A stretch of DNA of 64,000 bases from Lycium barbarum. Its lineage: Eukaryota > Streptophyta > Magnoliopsida > Solanales > Solanaceae. The notes below the pieces were generated by a model. That model was not told where the DNA came from. It did not search any database and worked only from the letters and a program-made list of their open reading frames with translations. The translations under genes and the position numbers were made by a program. Location: positions 23,320,385 to 23,384,384 of the forward strand of contig NC_083337.1 in NCBI RefSeq assembly GCF_019175385.1, in the 5' to 3' direction. Below are positions 47,079 through 59,600 of the stretch, in pieces; the stretch's first letter is position 1, and each line of letters opens with the position of its first letter.

Positions 47079-47908
47079 TGTTGGGTTTAATTGATAGGTT
47101 GAATGGGAAATGGAGGGAAAAGAAGTTGAGGGAAAATAAGTTGTTCCCACTTACTTTATGAAATAAGCATTTGTCCCTCGCAGGTGGTGGAAAGAAAAGT
47201 TGTCCTACTTAAAATTAGAAGCACTCCTTCTTGTTGCTAAAGGGTCAAGAAGACGGTCTCCCCTCGCGCCGTTGTCGTCGCTCGGCTCGGCTTCGGATTT
47301 GGTCAAATGATTTGATTGATAATCTTTTTGGACCAAATTTCCTTTAATTTTAATTATTTAACTAATTATTAATTATTTAATTAATTAATTAATTAAAATT
47401 TCCAGATCCTGACCCGTTAGTGACCCAGATCCGCTTGTCTGACCCGTGACCCATTTCTTTCCAGGATTAATTTAAAATTTCCCTCCGTTTTTAAACAGAA
47501 TTTTTCTGATATTCTTCTTCTTCTTCTTTTTCTTCTTCTTCTTCTTCTTCTTCTTCTTCTTCTTCTTCTTCTTCTTTCTCTACACTTCTTAAAAACTCTC
47601 GTGTGATATACTACCTTCGAGTGGTTCGTCGTCATTAGAATTTGATGTACCGCTATTTTGGTGAGTAAAACGTTCTATTCTGGGAGAAAAGATTCCAACA
47701 CCTTGGGTACATTGAGGGGAATAATTTCCTTAAGGACACACTGTGAATTCAGTGGGCTCAATTTGATTCTCCATATAATTTAACATACTGCTCATATTAT
47801 TTTTTCAGTTTCTGCTAATTTCGTTTCCTGCAATTTGCAGAATCTGTCCGGTTTCTATCTTTTCTGTTACTGTTTCAAAGTATTTTTTGCAATATAGATT
47901 TAATAACA
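47079..47908 (+). repeat. Copia 3' LTR
   Basis: Starts TGTTGGG after a purine-rich TAGGGGA stretch that serves as the polypurine tract. Confidence 0.9.
47512..47580. repeat. (CTT)n microsatellite in the 3' LTR
   Basis: About 20 CTT units with rare interruptions; the 5' LTR has only a short CTT stretch at the same place. It explains an Arg-rich minus-strand frame that is not a gene. Confidence 0.95.
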
Positions 47909-47913
47909 AAAAC

Positions 47914-49375
47914 TTCACCAACAAGAAAATGTTTAATAACTAGCAGAATAATACTGCAATTAGTATACACGCAACACCTATATAGGTCTTTGAAAAATTA
48001 CGTTAAGCAACTTGTTTCCTGCCAACCTAATTGAGGAGGAGGAGATGAAGAAAGAGGAGGATGATGAGAAGGGTTCAAAACAATCAAATAGCTAATTAAG
48101 TTTAGGGCATAATTAGGATAAACATATAGTTAGATTGATGAGCAGTTAAGGTATATATGCACCGGATAAACAAAGAATTGATCACTAAACTAATTTCATC
48201 CGTTAGCTAATAATTATTTATGTACCTTATTTAATCACTGCAAGTCACTTAATATAAAAGCTTGTCTTCCAGAAACAAGAACACCCTACATGAATATATT
48301 ATTTTTGTTTTCATTTCATCTCCTTGTTAATAATTGACTCACTCTTTTGTAACAATGGTGTGGAAAAAAAATGTTATATATATCCTTATTTTCAATTCTT
48401 TTACAATAACTCACATAATTAGAGAAAGGAGGACTTAGCGTCTTGTGTATCTCTATAAAATAAATATTTTTGTTTTAATACTTAGGTTTTCATTTTCTTT
48501 TTGGTTAGTTTCAAGGCTTTCTAAGTTTTTTTATTTTGTAATAATTTCCTTTTTTGTTAATGACAATTTTTATTTTTTTGTATGAATCACTATGGTATGT
48601 ATCATTTTTGTATAAATATGTATCATTTGTGTATAAAATATGTATCAGTACCTATCTGTAATGTATAGAAACCGTATAAAATATGAATCACTAAGGTATG
48701 TATCATTTTTGTATCTAATGTGTATCATTTGTGTATAAAATATATCATATGTATAGAAACTTTATCATATGTGTATATAATATGTATCCCTGTTGTATAT
48801 GTATATAAAATTTATCATATGTATATAAACTGTATCATTCTTGTATAGAAAGTGTATATATAATTCCAACATGTGTATATAAACTGTATCAGTCTTGTAT
48901 AGAAAGTGTATCATATGTATAAAAAATGTATTATAGAAACTATATCATTGTGGTATATAATATGTATCACTATTGTATATGTAAAAACTAAAATCATATC
49001 ATTATTGTATAATATGCGTATAATAAATGTATAATTAACGTATAATTTATGTATAAAAAATGTATGATTAATTCCAGCATATGTATATAAACTGTATCAT
49101 TCTTGTATATAAAGTATATATATAATTCCAACATATGTATATATGTTGTAGCAGCCCTTTAGTGGCGACGTTAAGTCGCCACAAAAAATACCTTTTTTTT
49201 TTAAGCGCCTGGGCTATTGGGCCGGCCAGCCTTGGCATTATTTTGGGTCGGCCGACCATTTTTTGACATTAATTTGGGCCGACCGGACTCCTGGTGGTAT
49301 CAAGCCCAAATAGTGGTTAAATGTGGGATTAGTTTGATTGAGTGGACACACAGTGTCCTTTTCCCTATATATATA
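47914..49375. other. AT-rich DNA with a TGTATCAT-type tandem array
   Basis: No gene is supported. About 48595-49145 consists of loose TGTATCAT/TGTATAAA repeats. A GTGGCGAC/GTCGCCAC inverted repeat (8-bp arms, 49162-49182) and a GC-richer block with GGCCGGCC-like words (49200-49310) follow. Confidence 0.6.
48595..49145. repeat. Degenerate TGTATCAT/TGTATA tandem repeat
   Basis: The words TGTATCAT, TTGTATA and AATGTATCA recur dozens of times with variable spacing; no coding potential. Confidence 0.75.
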
Positions 49376-49404
49376 CTAGTTTCTACGAACGTGTCTTGCA
49401 CGTT
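49376..49404 (-). mobile_element. Helitron 3' terminus, minus strand
   Basis: The minus strand reads hairpin AACGTG-CAAGA-CACGTT, 8 spacer bases, CTAG (49379-49376), then T. This is a textbook plant Helitron end. The body would extend to the right; no 5' end was found. Confidence 0.65.
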
Positions 49405-51037
49405 ATCCCCTGTGAATCATAAGAATGTTAGGTAATACTATTTGAAATTACATATTATTTATTTTATGAGGTACAAAAATTTTAGTTGATCGTATGCATT
49501 TAATGCTTCCCATTAAAATATTATTTTTTGATATACCCTTTATATTTTTATCTATGTTGAAAAAAAATATTAGGATTAAAGTAATCCAACATTAAGAACT
49601 CAGCTAGTGACACATATTTTATTTATTTTCATTATATGCCATCAATCCAAGCTAACGGTTTTAACAGATATTATTTAAGCGGGGTGGGGGGGGGGGGTTA
49701 TTTTTAAAACTTATGGAATTCAAATTGAATATCAGACTTAGTACTGCGGATTTTTGGATATTCCGAAAATTAAAAACTTTTATGCCTTATATTCATAGCT
49801 ACTCGTATCATATGTGTCAATGAATAAGTCCAATTTCCGTAGGTCCAATAGAGTAATACCCTACGACCGTACCCATTATCTGATTAAGTCTAATATGGAC
49901 TTACACTTCATGGGTGGCAGGGTGGCCTCAATCGTTGTTAACTGTGGAAAATTATACGTTCTAATTATTAAGTGAATTGAGACTATTAATTGTTATAGCA
50001 TGTCTTAAGCGCTCAAAAGTCAAAACTGAAAATTCAAAATATCCAAACAGATTAATCCAAAATCGAAGTTAAAAAATCCAATCCATTCCGAACTTATTTG
50101 TATTGAATTGGATTGTAATTTCCTCAACCAGAATATCGAATATCCAAACCGAAACTATCATACCGAATCCGGACGGGCTGAACACCCACCCCTAATTATT
50201 TACATCTTGTTTGGTCAAGCTCTCAAAATTTGTTTATTTTAAAATTATTTTTTGTCAATAAGTGCTTCTCGAAAAGTACTTTTGGAAGTAGTTTTATGTG
50301 TTTGGCCAATCAATTTAAAAAAGACTTTTGTCAATATAAAAAAAAACAATTTATGCTTGGTAAAGATTCCAAAAGTATTTTTAAAAAGAAAAACATAATA
50401 ATATATATTCAACCTTTGTTAAAAATAAAACATAGAAAAAAACTTTTATTGTTTAGTGTTATTGTGTATAGGTGAGATTTTTATGGTAGCAGAACTTTGA
50501 ATTCCATTATAAATTTTTAAAAACTATATTATTAGTTTACTTTAAAGACTTTAAATACTATAATTTTATATAAAGAGTAATTTAGCTCTCGGAGGATGTA
50601 TAGTCGGTTACAGTTTTGGCTGGATAAGAATACTATCTTATTTTAATTTAGTATATTTTCTTTGATTATTTAATAGCTTAGTTATCATGTCCTATTTTAC
50701 TTCAGTATATGTTCTTTGATTTGTTAATTTAGTTATCATGTCATTACTATATTTGTTAAATGGTAAAAATAATACATAAAAGAAACCTTAAAATACATTA
50801 AAGAAAGACGTCAAAAAAAAAAAAAAAAAAAAACAACCCATGGCTCACTTTGTATTTTGAGTTTCAAATAAGAAGTCTATTTTATCCGAAAGTAGTATCC
50901 CTTTAAAATTTTGTTTCTATTCGTTTTACCAAAATAACTTACAAATTTATCTTAAGAATAATGTAAAAGGCACAAAAGTCGTTCAATATTTGAAGGATAT
51001 TTTGGTCAACCAACATTTATAGTCATGCTTTTAAATA
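49405..51037. other. AT-rich DNA with hAT-like and MITE-like repeats
   Basis: No gene is supported. Near 50196 the minus strand begins TAGGGGTGGGTGTTCAGCCC, a hAT-type terminus. 50205-50475 resembles a MITE common in Solanaceae (AAGTGCTTCTCGAAAAGTAC and TTTTGTGTTTGGCC-like words). A 12-G run is at 49686-49697 and an 18-20 A run near 50816. Confidence 0.5.
50205..50475. mobile_element. MITE-like dispersed repeat
   Basis: It contains TTGTTTGGTCAAGC, AAGTGCTTCTCGAAAAGTAC and TGTGTTTGGCCAATCAATTT, words I associate with an abundant non-autonomous repeat in Solanaceae. The 81-codon frame inside it has no domain. Ends are approximate. Confidence 0.45.
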
Positions 51038-51067
51038 CTAATAATCTTTATGTACGTGCGTTGCACG
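51038..51067 (-). mobile_element. Degenerate Helitron 3' terminus, minus strand
   Basis: The minus strand has hairpin CGTGC-AAC-GCACG, 13 spacer bases, then TTAG and T. CTAG to TTAG would be one C-to-T change. Confidence 0.4.
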
Positions 51068-51479
51068 AATATCCCTTGTCGATTATTACAATATCTATAT
51101 CTATATATAATTAAAAAGAGAATAGTTTGCGTTTGCAATAGCATTGTGACAAGTGGCAGTGTAACAGAATGTCATGTGTTACAATTAGTTTAGAAAATAG
51201 TTAATTAGTTATTAAGTAGTTATTAGTTAGTGTTATTTAATAATTAATTATATATAGATCTGGATTTAAAAAAAAAATAACAGGGAAAAAAACATTCCAG
51301 ATGGTGTGGATACAACTTCCACGTTTCAGTTATAAAATTTGGCAATTAATTTTCTATTAAATTCTACTGGGAAAAGGAAAAGGAAAAGGGGGAAATCAGA
51401 AAGAAAAAAAAAACCTACTCCTAAAGTAACCCACATCTACTCCACATTCCCATTCCTCATCTGTAGTCACTACAACATT

Positions 51480-52170
51480 ATGCTTATATAGCTATGGAAT
51501 ACAATGTAGCTAAACATGAAAACTTCCATGGCTAAACATTTTAGCCACAAAATTTTTTTCCGTAGCAAAATGTGGCGTAGCTAAAGGTCAGCTACGGACT
51601 TTACATGGTCCGTGGCTAAGGATTGATACCTATTGCTACAAGATTCTTTTGTTATAGCTGTAATGGTAAAACCATCTTCCCACGAAATATATACTTATAG
51701 CAAACAATTTAGTTTTTTGCCATGGCAAATAAAAGTTGTAGCTATCTTCGTAGTGTAGCCACAAGATATTGTTTTTGTAGCAAAAGATTTAATTTGTTTG
51801 CCACGCAAACTTAAATTCTGTGGCTATTTGCATAGCTTAATCTCGTAGCAAAAGTACTTGTATTTAGCTATGAATTAAAATTTTCATAGCTGTGAATTGA
51901 AGTATTTTCCACAAATATTTTCATATTGTAGCTAAGATTCCATACCTTTTGCCACGAAATATACATAATTATAGCTAAAGTTTTTCTTCATTTTGCTACG
52001 GAAAGTGCAAATGTATTGTCATGTTCTTGCTACGTGGAGATTATATATACATTTAGCTACGAATTCAAAAATATATATGTTACGTGGCAATTATTTATAC
52101 CTTTAGCTGTGAATTCAAAAAAATTATTATTACAATTGAAGAGCAAGAACTTCATAATGTAGCTAAGAAT
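51480..52170. repeat. CACTA left subterminal repeats
   Basis: Many copies, in both orientations, of GTAGCTA, GTGGCTA, GTAGCAAAA and GCCACGAAA, with irregular spacing. Confidence 0.8.
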
Positions 52171-52345
52171 CCAAATTTTTAAGATTCCAAAACAGGTTTC
52201 AAGGTACACATAATTGTATATTTCAATTTCAAAACATTTACAGTATACAATTCTTCAATGACACCATCTCGTTTGAGATCTAAAGTAGACACAATTCTTC
52301 TAGGACACCATCTCATTTGAGATCCAAAGCCACATATTCTCCTAT

Positions 52346-52423
52346 GATGTTTATGTCTTGATTGATCCGGGTTCTACCTTGTCGTATATCACTCCTTACA
52401 TTACTGGTCGTATTAGGGTATAA
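52346..52423 (+). pseudogene. Gypsy protease fragment captured in the CACTA element
   Basis: Twenty-five codons ending in TAA read [17 protein letters not shown] and onward. They match the protease core of the Gypsy polyprotein in this window ([16 protein letters not shown]). The flanks do not continue the match. Confidence 0.75.
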
Positions 52424-54950
52424 CCCGAGTCTTCTCCTTTCTCTCCTTCCATGGTCTCAAATTGTAGCTTAATTTGATCAGTATCGATTTTAGCTTGTCA
52501 TTTCTTCTCCGATTCCAGCAAAATTACCTATAAATGGTAAAGTGTTTTAATATCAGGAAGCAGAGACAACTGATCATATATATAATTTTCACAGGTACAA
52601 ATTTTTTTACTTCAAAGAGGCAGATATGATTAATAAAAATATTACTGATAGAATTTCAAGAAGAGAATAAATTATGTCTTGATAATTCTTTTAGTAAAAC
52701 TTTTAACATATGACAAAAGGAAAAATGCAAACCACAAAAGAAGTATGAGTTTTGATCCGTTAAGTTGGCGTAAAATTGAAGTAAGATCCTAAATTTTAAC
52801 AAAAAATTAACAACCATAAGGTTGAACCATACATGTGAACCAAAAGTTTCATAAGTGAAATGACTAAAGAACTAAAATTGATGGTTCAACTTTAAGATTC
52901 TTACAATTAAAGTCATTGCACTCAAGAAATTTTGATTCACAATTATATATGCTCTTTATCCAAAATACTATCCGCTATGATAGATATACATGTGAAAATT
53001 TTGTTAATGTTGCTTTATTCTTAAAGTTGACAAGTTATGGTTCCTCCCAATATATTACAACTATAAAATATTCATATCCGATTATCCCCACTCACTATAA
53101 ATAATAAATAAGGCACTATATCTATGAAATAAGTATACCTGCAAAATTGAAACCAAAATTCTAAGTCAAATAGGTGTAAGGAGATTTAAAAACCCTTAAA
53201 TATAACACGATGAACATACCATTAATATAAAAGTCGTGGGGTTCTCTCTTGCTCCTCTTTGTCTTTCTTGTTCTTCTTTTTTGAGACTTAATAAATTTTC
53301 GTGAATGCTGGTAAGAGAATAAGCCGTTACCAATAATTGAAGAAAGGAAATGGAAAAGTGGGGAGGGTTGTTGCGGCTAGAGAGAGAGACGGGAGTAAGA
53401 AAAATGAACTTTAGGTTTTAGGGATTTACTGTTTGGCCAATATGCCTCTTTTACGTGTCTTATGTATAAAATCTACACTATAAGTAGCGATTATGATAAT
53501 GTAATTAATAAATATAATAATTAACATTAAGTAAATGGAAAAAACCAACTATTTGCATGAGTTAAAGGTTATTCTAAAATAAATATTTTCTTTATAACTC
53601 TTTTCATCCTACATGGTATGGTTAGTTTTGTTATATGCTCCCCTATTTTAATTATATTAAATTCTTAATATTTAGTGTTTAGATAAATTTATGATAAATT
53701 ATTAAAATAACATTAGACCATAAAATGAAAAACCTGTATATTAATGTTTAATACAAAGTTATAGTTTAATATGACTTATAAGTAATGTTTAATATGAATT
53801 ATGATATAGTATTAGTTAGTTTTATTATACACTTATATATCAACCATATTAAATAACATTTTTTTATATGACTTAATAACATCTAAAAGTATTATAAAAT
53901 ATCAAATAATAGTACAAGACACTTTTTGTATACAAATTATATTAAATTCTCAATTCGTAGATATAGTATATAATTTGATTTATGATAGTTAATAACCCAT
54001 TCAGATAGTAAAGGACCGTTACAATGTAAGTGGTAAAAGTTATAATTGTTTAAATTTTACATAATAGTTTTTCACATATTAATTAGATATTTCCATTATT
54101 TTTTAAATTATAATTGGAAGTTAAAATTAATACTTATTTAATAAGAATTATCATATAGTCAATTTTTATATGGACTTAGATATCAACCATATTAAATTCT
54201 TAATCCTTAGTGTAACTTAATAAAATAAAATTATGTAAAAATTTGTATGAATAATAATATCAGTGATAGAGATTTCGTCAATAATTCGGCAGCATTAGCG
54301 CAAAATTAGCGATAAATTTCATTTTTAGTCGTAAATTCATCATTGTTTCAATATCTCTTTTTTCTATTTATTTAGTGATGAAAATATAAATCGATCATTA
54401 TTCAATGTCTCTGTAGTTAGAAAATGTCAAGAAAAAATTATTATTAATATATCAAAACTAAATGCACCAACGCGACTGCAAAATATTTCAATATATGAGC
54501 ACAGTCATATTTTAAATATATGAAATTACTTTTAAGTAATTGTTAGAAATAATTAAAGACCATATACACAATATCTCTACAACTATTAAATCTCCAATAT
54601 GAATATATAAATTTTGAAAATAAGTGATTACACAAAAGAAATTACTCTATTTCAAAATAATAAAATACTAGATATACATAAATATCTCTATAATCACTAA
54701 AAAAATTGATTTTACATACGAAATTATATAATTAACATAAAAATAACAAGTTGCAATAAACAATATGGGAGCATAATAAATTTTGAGGTTACAAGTAGGT
54801 GTACAAATGATCTATTAATGAAGATTACTTTTTTATTTGAATGGTAATTAATTCTTTAATTTATTACAATGAAATAACTATATTCTATCTTTTAGGAAAA
54901 ATCTAATTTTTATATTTAATTTCATTTCATAACTTAACATTGTTCCTTTC
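52424..54950. other. CACTA interior, non-coding
   Basis: AT-rich sequence without a recognised gene. 53200-53420 is less AT-rich, and on the minus strand resembles a transcript leader, but I see no domain. Confidence 0.55.
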
Positions 54951-55070
54951 TAGCCGAGGGTCTTTCGGAAACAGCCTCTCTACCCCACAAAGATAGAGGT
55001 AAGGCCTGCATACATCCTATCCTCCCTGGACCCCACTTGTAGAATTACACTGGGTATGTTGTTGTTGTAA
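54951..55070 (+). mobile_element. TS-family SINE (Solanaceae), 5'-truncated
   Basis: Begins near TAGCCGAGGGTCTTTCGG and runs through AAACAGCCTCTCTACCCC, GGTAAGGCCTGCATACA and CCCTGGACCCCACTTGTAGA to a TGTTGTTGTTG tail. These are diagnostic words of the TS SINE body. The tRNA-like head is missing. It is nested in the CACTA element. Confidence 0.85.
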
Positions 55071-55099
55071 CTTAACGGCTTATCCTTGTTAAACCATCT

Positions 55100-56250
55100 C
55101 TTATCATGATTTTCGTAATCGATGCAACCATATTAATTTATTATAGTTAAGTTATTGTGGTTAAGGTACTACTGTTGCAATGGTTACCTCGCGTGTATAA
55201 CCAAAGTTATAATTAACTACGAAAGTATATTGTAACTCTAAAATTGTAGTTATTCATTTTGTCATGACAAATAATTGTAATTATTACGAAAAGTATTTTC
55301 ACTTTTTCTCAAATATAACTTGAAGAAAAAATATCCGTTTAGCTACAAGATTTTGTTTCAAATAATTTAATGTGGCTAATAGATAATTATTGCTACACTA
55401 AATTTCAACTCGTGATAAAAAATAATGATTAGCTATGAAAGTTTATCACAACAATAAATCTGTGGCTATATTATTTCATCATGATAAATAATTGTAGATA
55501 TTAATTAAGCTGACTATTGCCACGATTTTCTAGTACTTGAAGCAAAAATATTTGTTTCGCTACAATATTTTATTTTTAAATAGCTTTTTGTGGCGAAAAG
55601 GTTACTATTGCTACAACAAGTTTCAACTTTTAACAAAAATTACTGATTAGATATGCAATTTTACTATAGCAAAAGATCCGTAGCTATATCATTTAACTAT
55701 TGCCACAATTTTTTTTTTTAACTTGAAGCAAAAATATCTATTTAGCTACAACATTTTGTCTCAAATAATTTATTGTGGCTAAAAGGTTACTATTGCTCCA
55801 ATACATTTTAACTTGTGGCAAAAATTAATGATTAGCTACAAAGTTTTATTGTAGGAAAAGATCTGTGGCTATATCATTTAAATATTCACAATTTTTATAA
55901 CTTGAAGCAAAAAGTTCTATTTAGCTACAACATTTTGTTTCAAATAATTTGGTGTGGCTAAAAGATTACTATTGCTACAATAACTTCTATCGTGTGACAA
56001 AAACTTATGATCAGCTACAAATTTTTATTGTAGCAATAAAGTTGTAGCTATTTAGGTAATTATTGCCACGATTATTAGCAATTATAGCAAAAGTGAGTAA
56101 TTAGCTTTGTCAATTAAATTTTCGTGGCTAAGAAATTTTACGAGTTTATAGATAGCCATGAAACTCAAATTTTTGTGGCTATTACTATATATTAGCCACG
56201 ATTTTTAAAATCATAGCTAAGATTTCATAGCTATAGATGCCTTATGTTGT
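55100..56250. repeat. CACTA right subterminal repeats
   Basis: Repeated TAGCTACAA, TTGCCACGA, GTGGCTA and AAGCAAAAATAT words, some in larger quasi-tandem blocks of about 190 bases (near 55540, 55720 and 55900). Confidence 0.8.
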
Positions 56251-56257
56251 AGTGAGT

Positions 56258-56694
56258 TTTTTCATAATGCAGCAGTTTCCAAAGGGCAATAAATCACGAT
56301 GCAGCGGTTTGTCAACACTCATAATTCTTGACAGGAATCCTGAATGTTCTCTGCAAAAAGTTCTCTTTGCACTAAAGTGAGTAATCTGATTTCTAATTCC
56401 TGAATAATTTCTTTAAACATAATTGCTGTACTTCACATTGATTACCATCTCAACAATAATTGTTTTTTTCATATTCATGGTTATATCATTTAGGTATTTG
56501 GTGAATTGGGTAACCAAATCAATTCCTCTACATTGATGAACACAATTTATTTAATTATATGCTTGAATAATTTGAACACGTTGATTTTACTCTTCTCTTA
56601 TAACAGTTGCTCTATAATATTGGCTTTTCGTTTCTACTCGCTGACTCACTGTCAATATTGATTCCACACTTCTTCTCTATTAACAGAGGAATTA
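56258..56694. other. Upstream region of the RPA70-like gene
   Basis: Probable promoter and 5' leader. A possible leader exon ends at AAA|GTGAGT near 56375. No protein coding. Confidence 0.4.
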
Positions 56695-59600
56695 ATGGAG
56701 GCTCAAAGTAATTTTATTAGTGAAATTAACACCAAGCCGATGAATTGGAGGTTAAAGGTTCGTATTGTCAGGCTTTGGGAAAAATCACTTCACAACAAAC
56801 CTGATAGTCCTTTTTCAACTGAGTTTATTCTGATGGATGAAAAGCTTAAATATTTTCACTTTACTTCTATTTTGCACTGTTTACATATGCATCATTATAC
56901 AAGAAAAATTTGCGGAAAAATTTAGTCTTATTTACTGATTTAGTGTTTTTGTAGGGCGGCTGCATTCACACAAGTGTTGGCAGGAATATTATTCAAAGTA
57001 TGAAAACAATGAACCAAGAAATCAAGGAATTGGGTTTGTACATCATGAAGAATTTCATGGTTTGTCCAAATAAGGAGAAACTGAGGACCAAAGACCACAA
57101 GTGTAAGTTGATTTTCACGCAGAAGACCATTGTTGAGGAAATACAGGATCCATATTTCGACATGTGTATCTTCAAATTCAGACCCTATGAGCAGTTGTCT
57201 AATCCACAGGACTTTGACGACACCGAACTATTCGGTAATTAAATCTTTTTCCCTTTTTCTTTTACTTTCCATTATTTGCTTTCTGTTGTCCATGGGTTGA
57301 ACTGATTGCTAATACCTACAAACCAAGCTACTATCTATAACTATTATCTACATTATACTGTTAAACTTTAAACAACAGCCCATGAGCCAAAGTAGTAATT
57401 TCAATAAATCTAAACTCTTTGAGCATGTGGTGAATCTCATGCTTTTACACGTTAAAACCCAATATTATTTTGCAGAACAGGAAATGAATCTACTAACATT
57501 ACATAAAATTATTTACCGGAGAGAATGTATAGGTGGTAGTTTTCATGAAATTTCTTATTAGTAAGATAGTAATTGCAGTACTTCCAGTTTCTTTAGATTC
57601 TACGCAAGAAAAGTATTATAGGTTTCTCTCTACTGTTTGTTGGAGGATCATTTGTTTTCTTGTGGTGAGTACTATTGTGGCTAACTGTTGCAACTAATTT
57701 GGATGAGTCCAAAATGTTTCTATAAGCTATTGTCATGGTCTATTTTGATTATATTCTACCTATTCCATTTCTAAGTTTTGAAAAGTGAATGCAAATTCCT
57801 CCTGTAATTCACGCATACATGTTGTGAAAGCATAATGTGATGTGATATGAATATCAGTACTTTCTTTTCTTTCACTCATTATATCAAGGCAATGGATTCA
57901 TTGATATCCTTCTTTTTTTACTTGTGTTGGTGGGAGGAAACCTAAACTAACAATTGTATTAGTACTACTACTTGCAAACTAGAAAATAAAGAGGCGACAG
58001 GGCATTAGTTGCAAGCCAATGTCTTCACCTGGGCAGTGTTGATGCTCTGCTAGGAGAGAATTCATATGGATGTCCATGTCACTTTCATGAAATAATCTGC
58101 ACTTTTCAGTTCTTCAACATACATACATATTAATTCTTTTAAATTATTGCTTTAAACATACCTCAACTATGACCAATTTTGCACTGATTTCTTTGGTCAA
58201 TATTTTTGTAGATGTTATCGGCCAAATTGTGAGTTATGGGGACGTACAGTCTGTCAACCAAGATGGTAACGTCCGGATGTTCATGAACGTTGAGCTACAG
58301 GATTATAAGTAAGCTTTACACAACTAATAAATGCTTAATTAGTTTGTAATTTTGAATCATGTGCTATTTTGAATCGTGTGCTTAACCTTATAACAATTGT
58401 AGGAGCAACAACATATCTGCAACATTTTGGGGCGACTTTGTGGAACAGATCAAGCCACATTTGATTGAATCGAATGATAAGCCTGTTGTCGTCGTCATGC
58501 AGTTGGTTAGAGCACATCGATTTCGAGGTTATTAAGTTGTCTACTTATTTTGCAAGTCTATGTCTTTGTAAAATTATCAAACTCTTATTAATATAATTAA
58601 GCGTGCAGAACAATATTCAGTGAGGAACACTTGGCACGTTTCCAAGCTTTGGATCAATTCAGATCTTCCTCAAATTCTTGACTTTAGCTCCAGGTTTCTA
58701 TAAGTTATGCTAAATTTATGGTCATTTCAAATTAAATTTTATTCTTACTCTTTATTAACGTATCTCAAGTTACAATATGAAACAGAATCGTCTCAGTGTG
58801 TGGAGAAAGCTCACAAAGAATTACTCAAATTTCGTCTCAAAAGACTCATTCTATTGAAGATGAATTAGCATCTGGAAGTGTTGGAGTTAAAACTATTGAG
58901 GCTTTGATTGACTCTAAGCATGTGAGTACCTAATTATTAATAATCAGCACAACAACAAAAATGTTACCTTATCTTTCTGTACATAACAGTTGTATATCCA
59001 ATTTTTATGAGCAGCCGGGAAACTTCTGGATTGTAGCAACCATACATAGACGTAGAGCATGGATGGTCTTATTTAGCATGCAAAATGTGCGCAAAGAAGG
59101 TTGAGCTAGAGGGGAATAAGTTCTATCGTAAAAAATGCGGGCAAGTTCCATCTGCCAGTCATCGGTATGACCATAATACATACTTCCTTAACTTTTTTCA
59201 TAAACAAACTTAAAAATGTTTCTATAATGACTCTTTCCAGGTTCAAGCTAAAATTAGGAGTAATAGATGACACCAGTAAAATTATTTTGATGACGTGGGA
59301 TAGGGATGCAACAAAAATGATCGGAAAGTCAGCAAATGATTTAAAAAATATTGTATCTGAGGTATACTACAAACTCTCTATACAAAATAAGACCACCAAC
59401 GTGTAAAAAGTTATCATTACCTCACTTACATATAGTAGAATAGGACTGAAAGCATGTTTACAAAATAGTCAACTGCATGATCTTACAAATGTTTAAAGAG
59501 ATTTAAGCTTTTACATATCAATTTTAAGCTATATGTACCGGTGATTGGCAATTAAAAATATTTTTGTTTACTCAAATTCCAAAAGAAAAATATTGTAAAG

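Larger units (their letters stand above)
41450..47908 (+). mobile_element. Ty1/copia retrotransposon, full length but old
   Basis: LTRs at 41450-42259 (810 bp) and 47079-47908 (830 bp) both start TGTTGGGTTTAATTGATAGG and end TTTAATAACA. They differ by many substitutions and small indels, including a (CTT)n expansion only in the 3' copy. The flanks are A-rich (AAAAA against AAAAC), so the TSD is uncertain. The internal region encodes a heavily mutated Copia polyprotein. I could not see a standard primer-binding site after the 5' LTR. Confidence 0.93.
51468..56254. mobile_element. CACTA (En/Spm-like) transposon, non-autonomous
   Basis: Starts CACTACAACAT and ends ATGTTGTAGTG, with TIRs that stay similar for about 35 bases (both continue to TATAGCTATG). 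A perfect 3-bp TSD AGT (51465-51467 and 56255-56257) flanks it. Both subterminal zones (about 51480-52170 and 55100-56250) are packed with TAGCTAC, GTGGCTA and TGCCACGA words, the multiple transposase-binding repeats typical of CACTA elements. No transposase gene is visible. The interior carries a Gypsy protease scrap and a TS SINE. Confidence 0.9.

Noticed and set aside
47417..47635. Arg-rich 72-codon minus-strand frame
   Set aside because: Product of the (CTT)n microsatellite in the Copia 3' LTR.
50230..50475. 81-codon frame rich in Lys and Phe
   Set aside because: Lies in a MITE-like repeat; low complexity and no domain.
53200..53420. Host gene leader or exon inside the CACTA element
   Set aside because: Less AT-rich and leader-like on the minus strand, but no frame or domain supports a gene.
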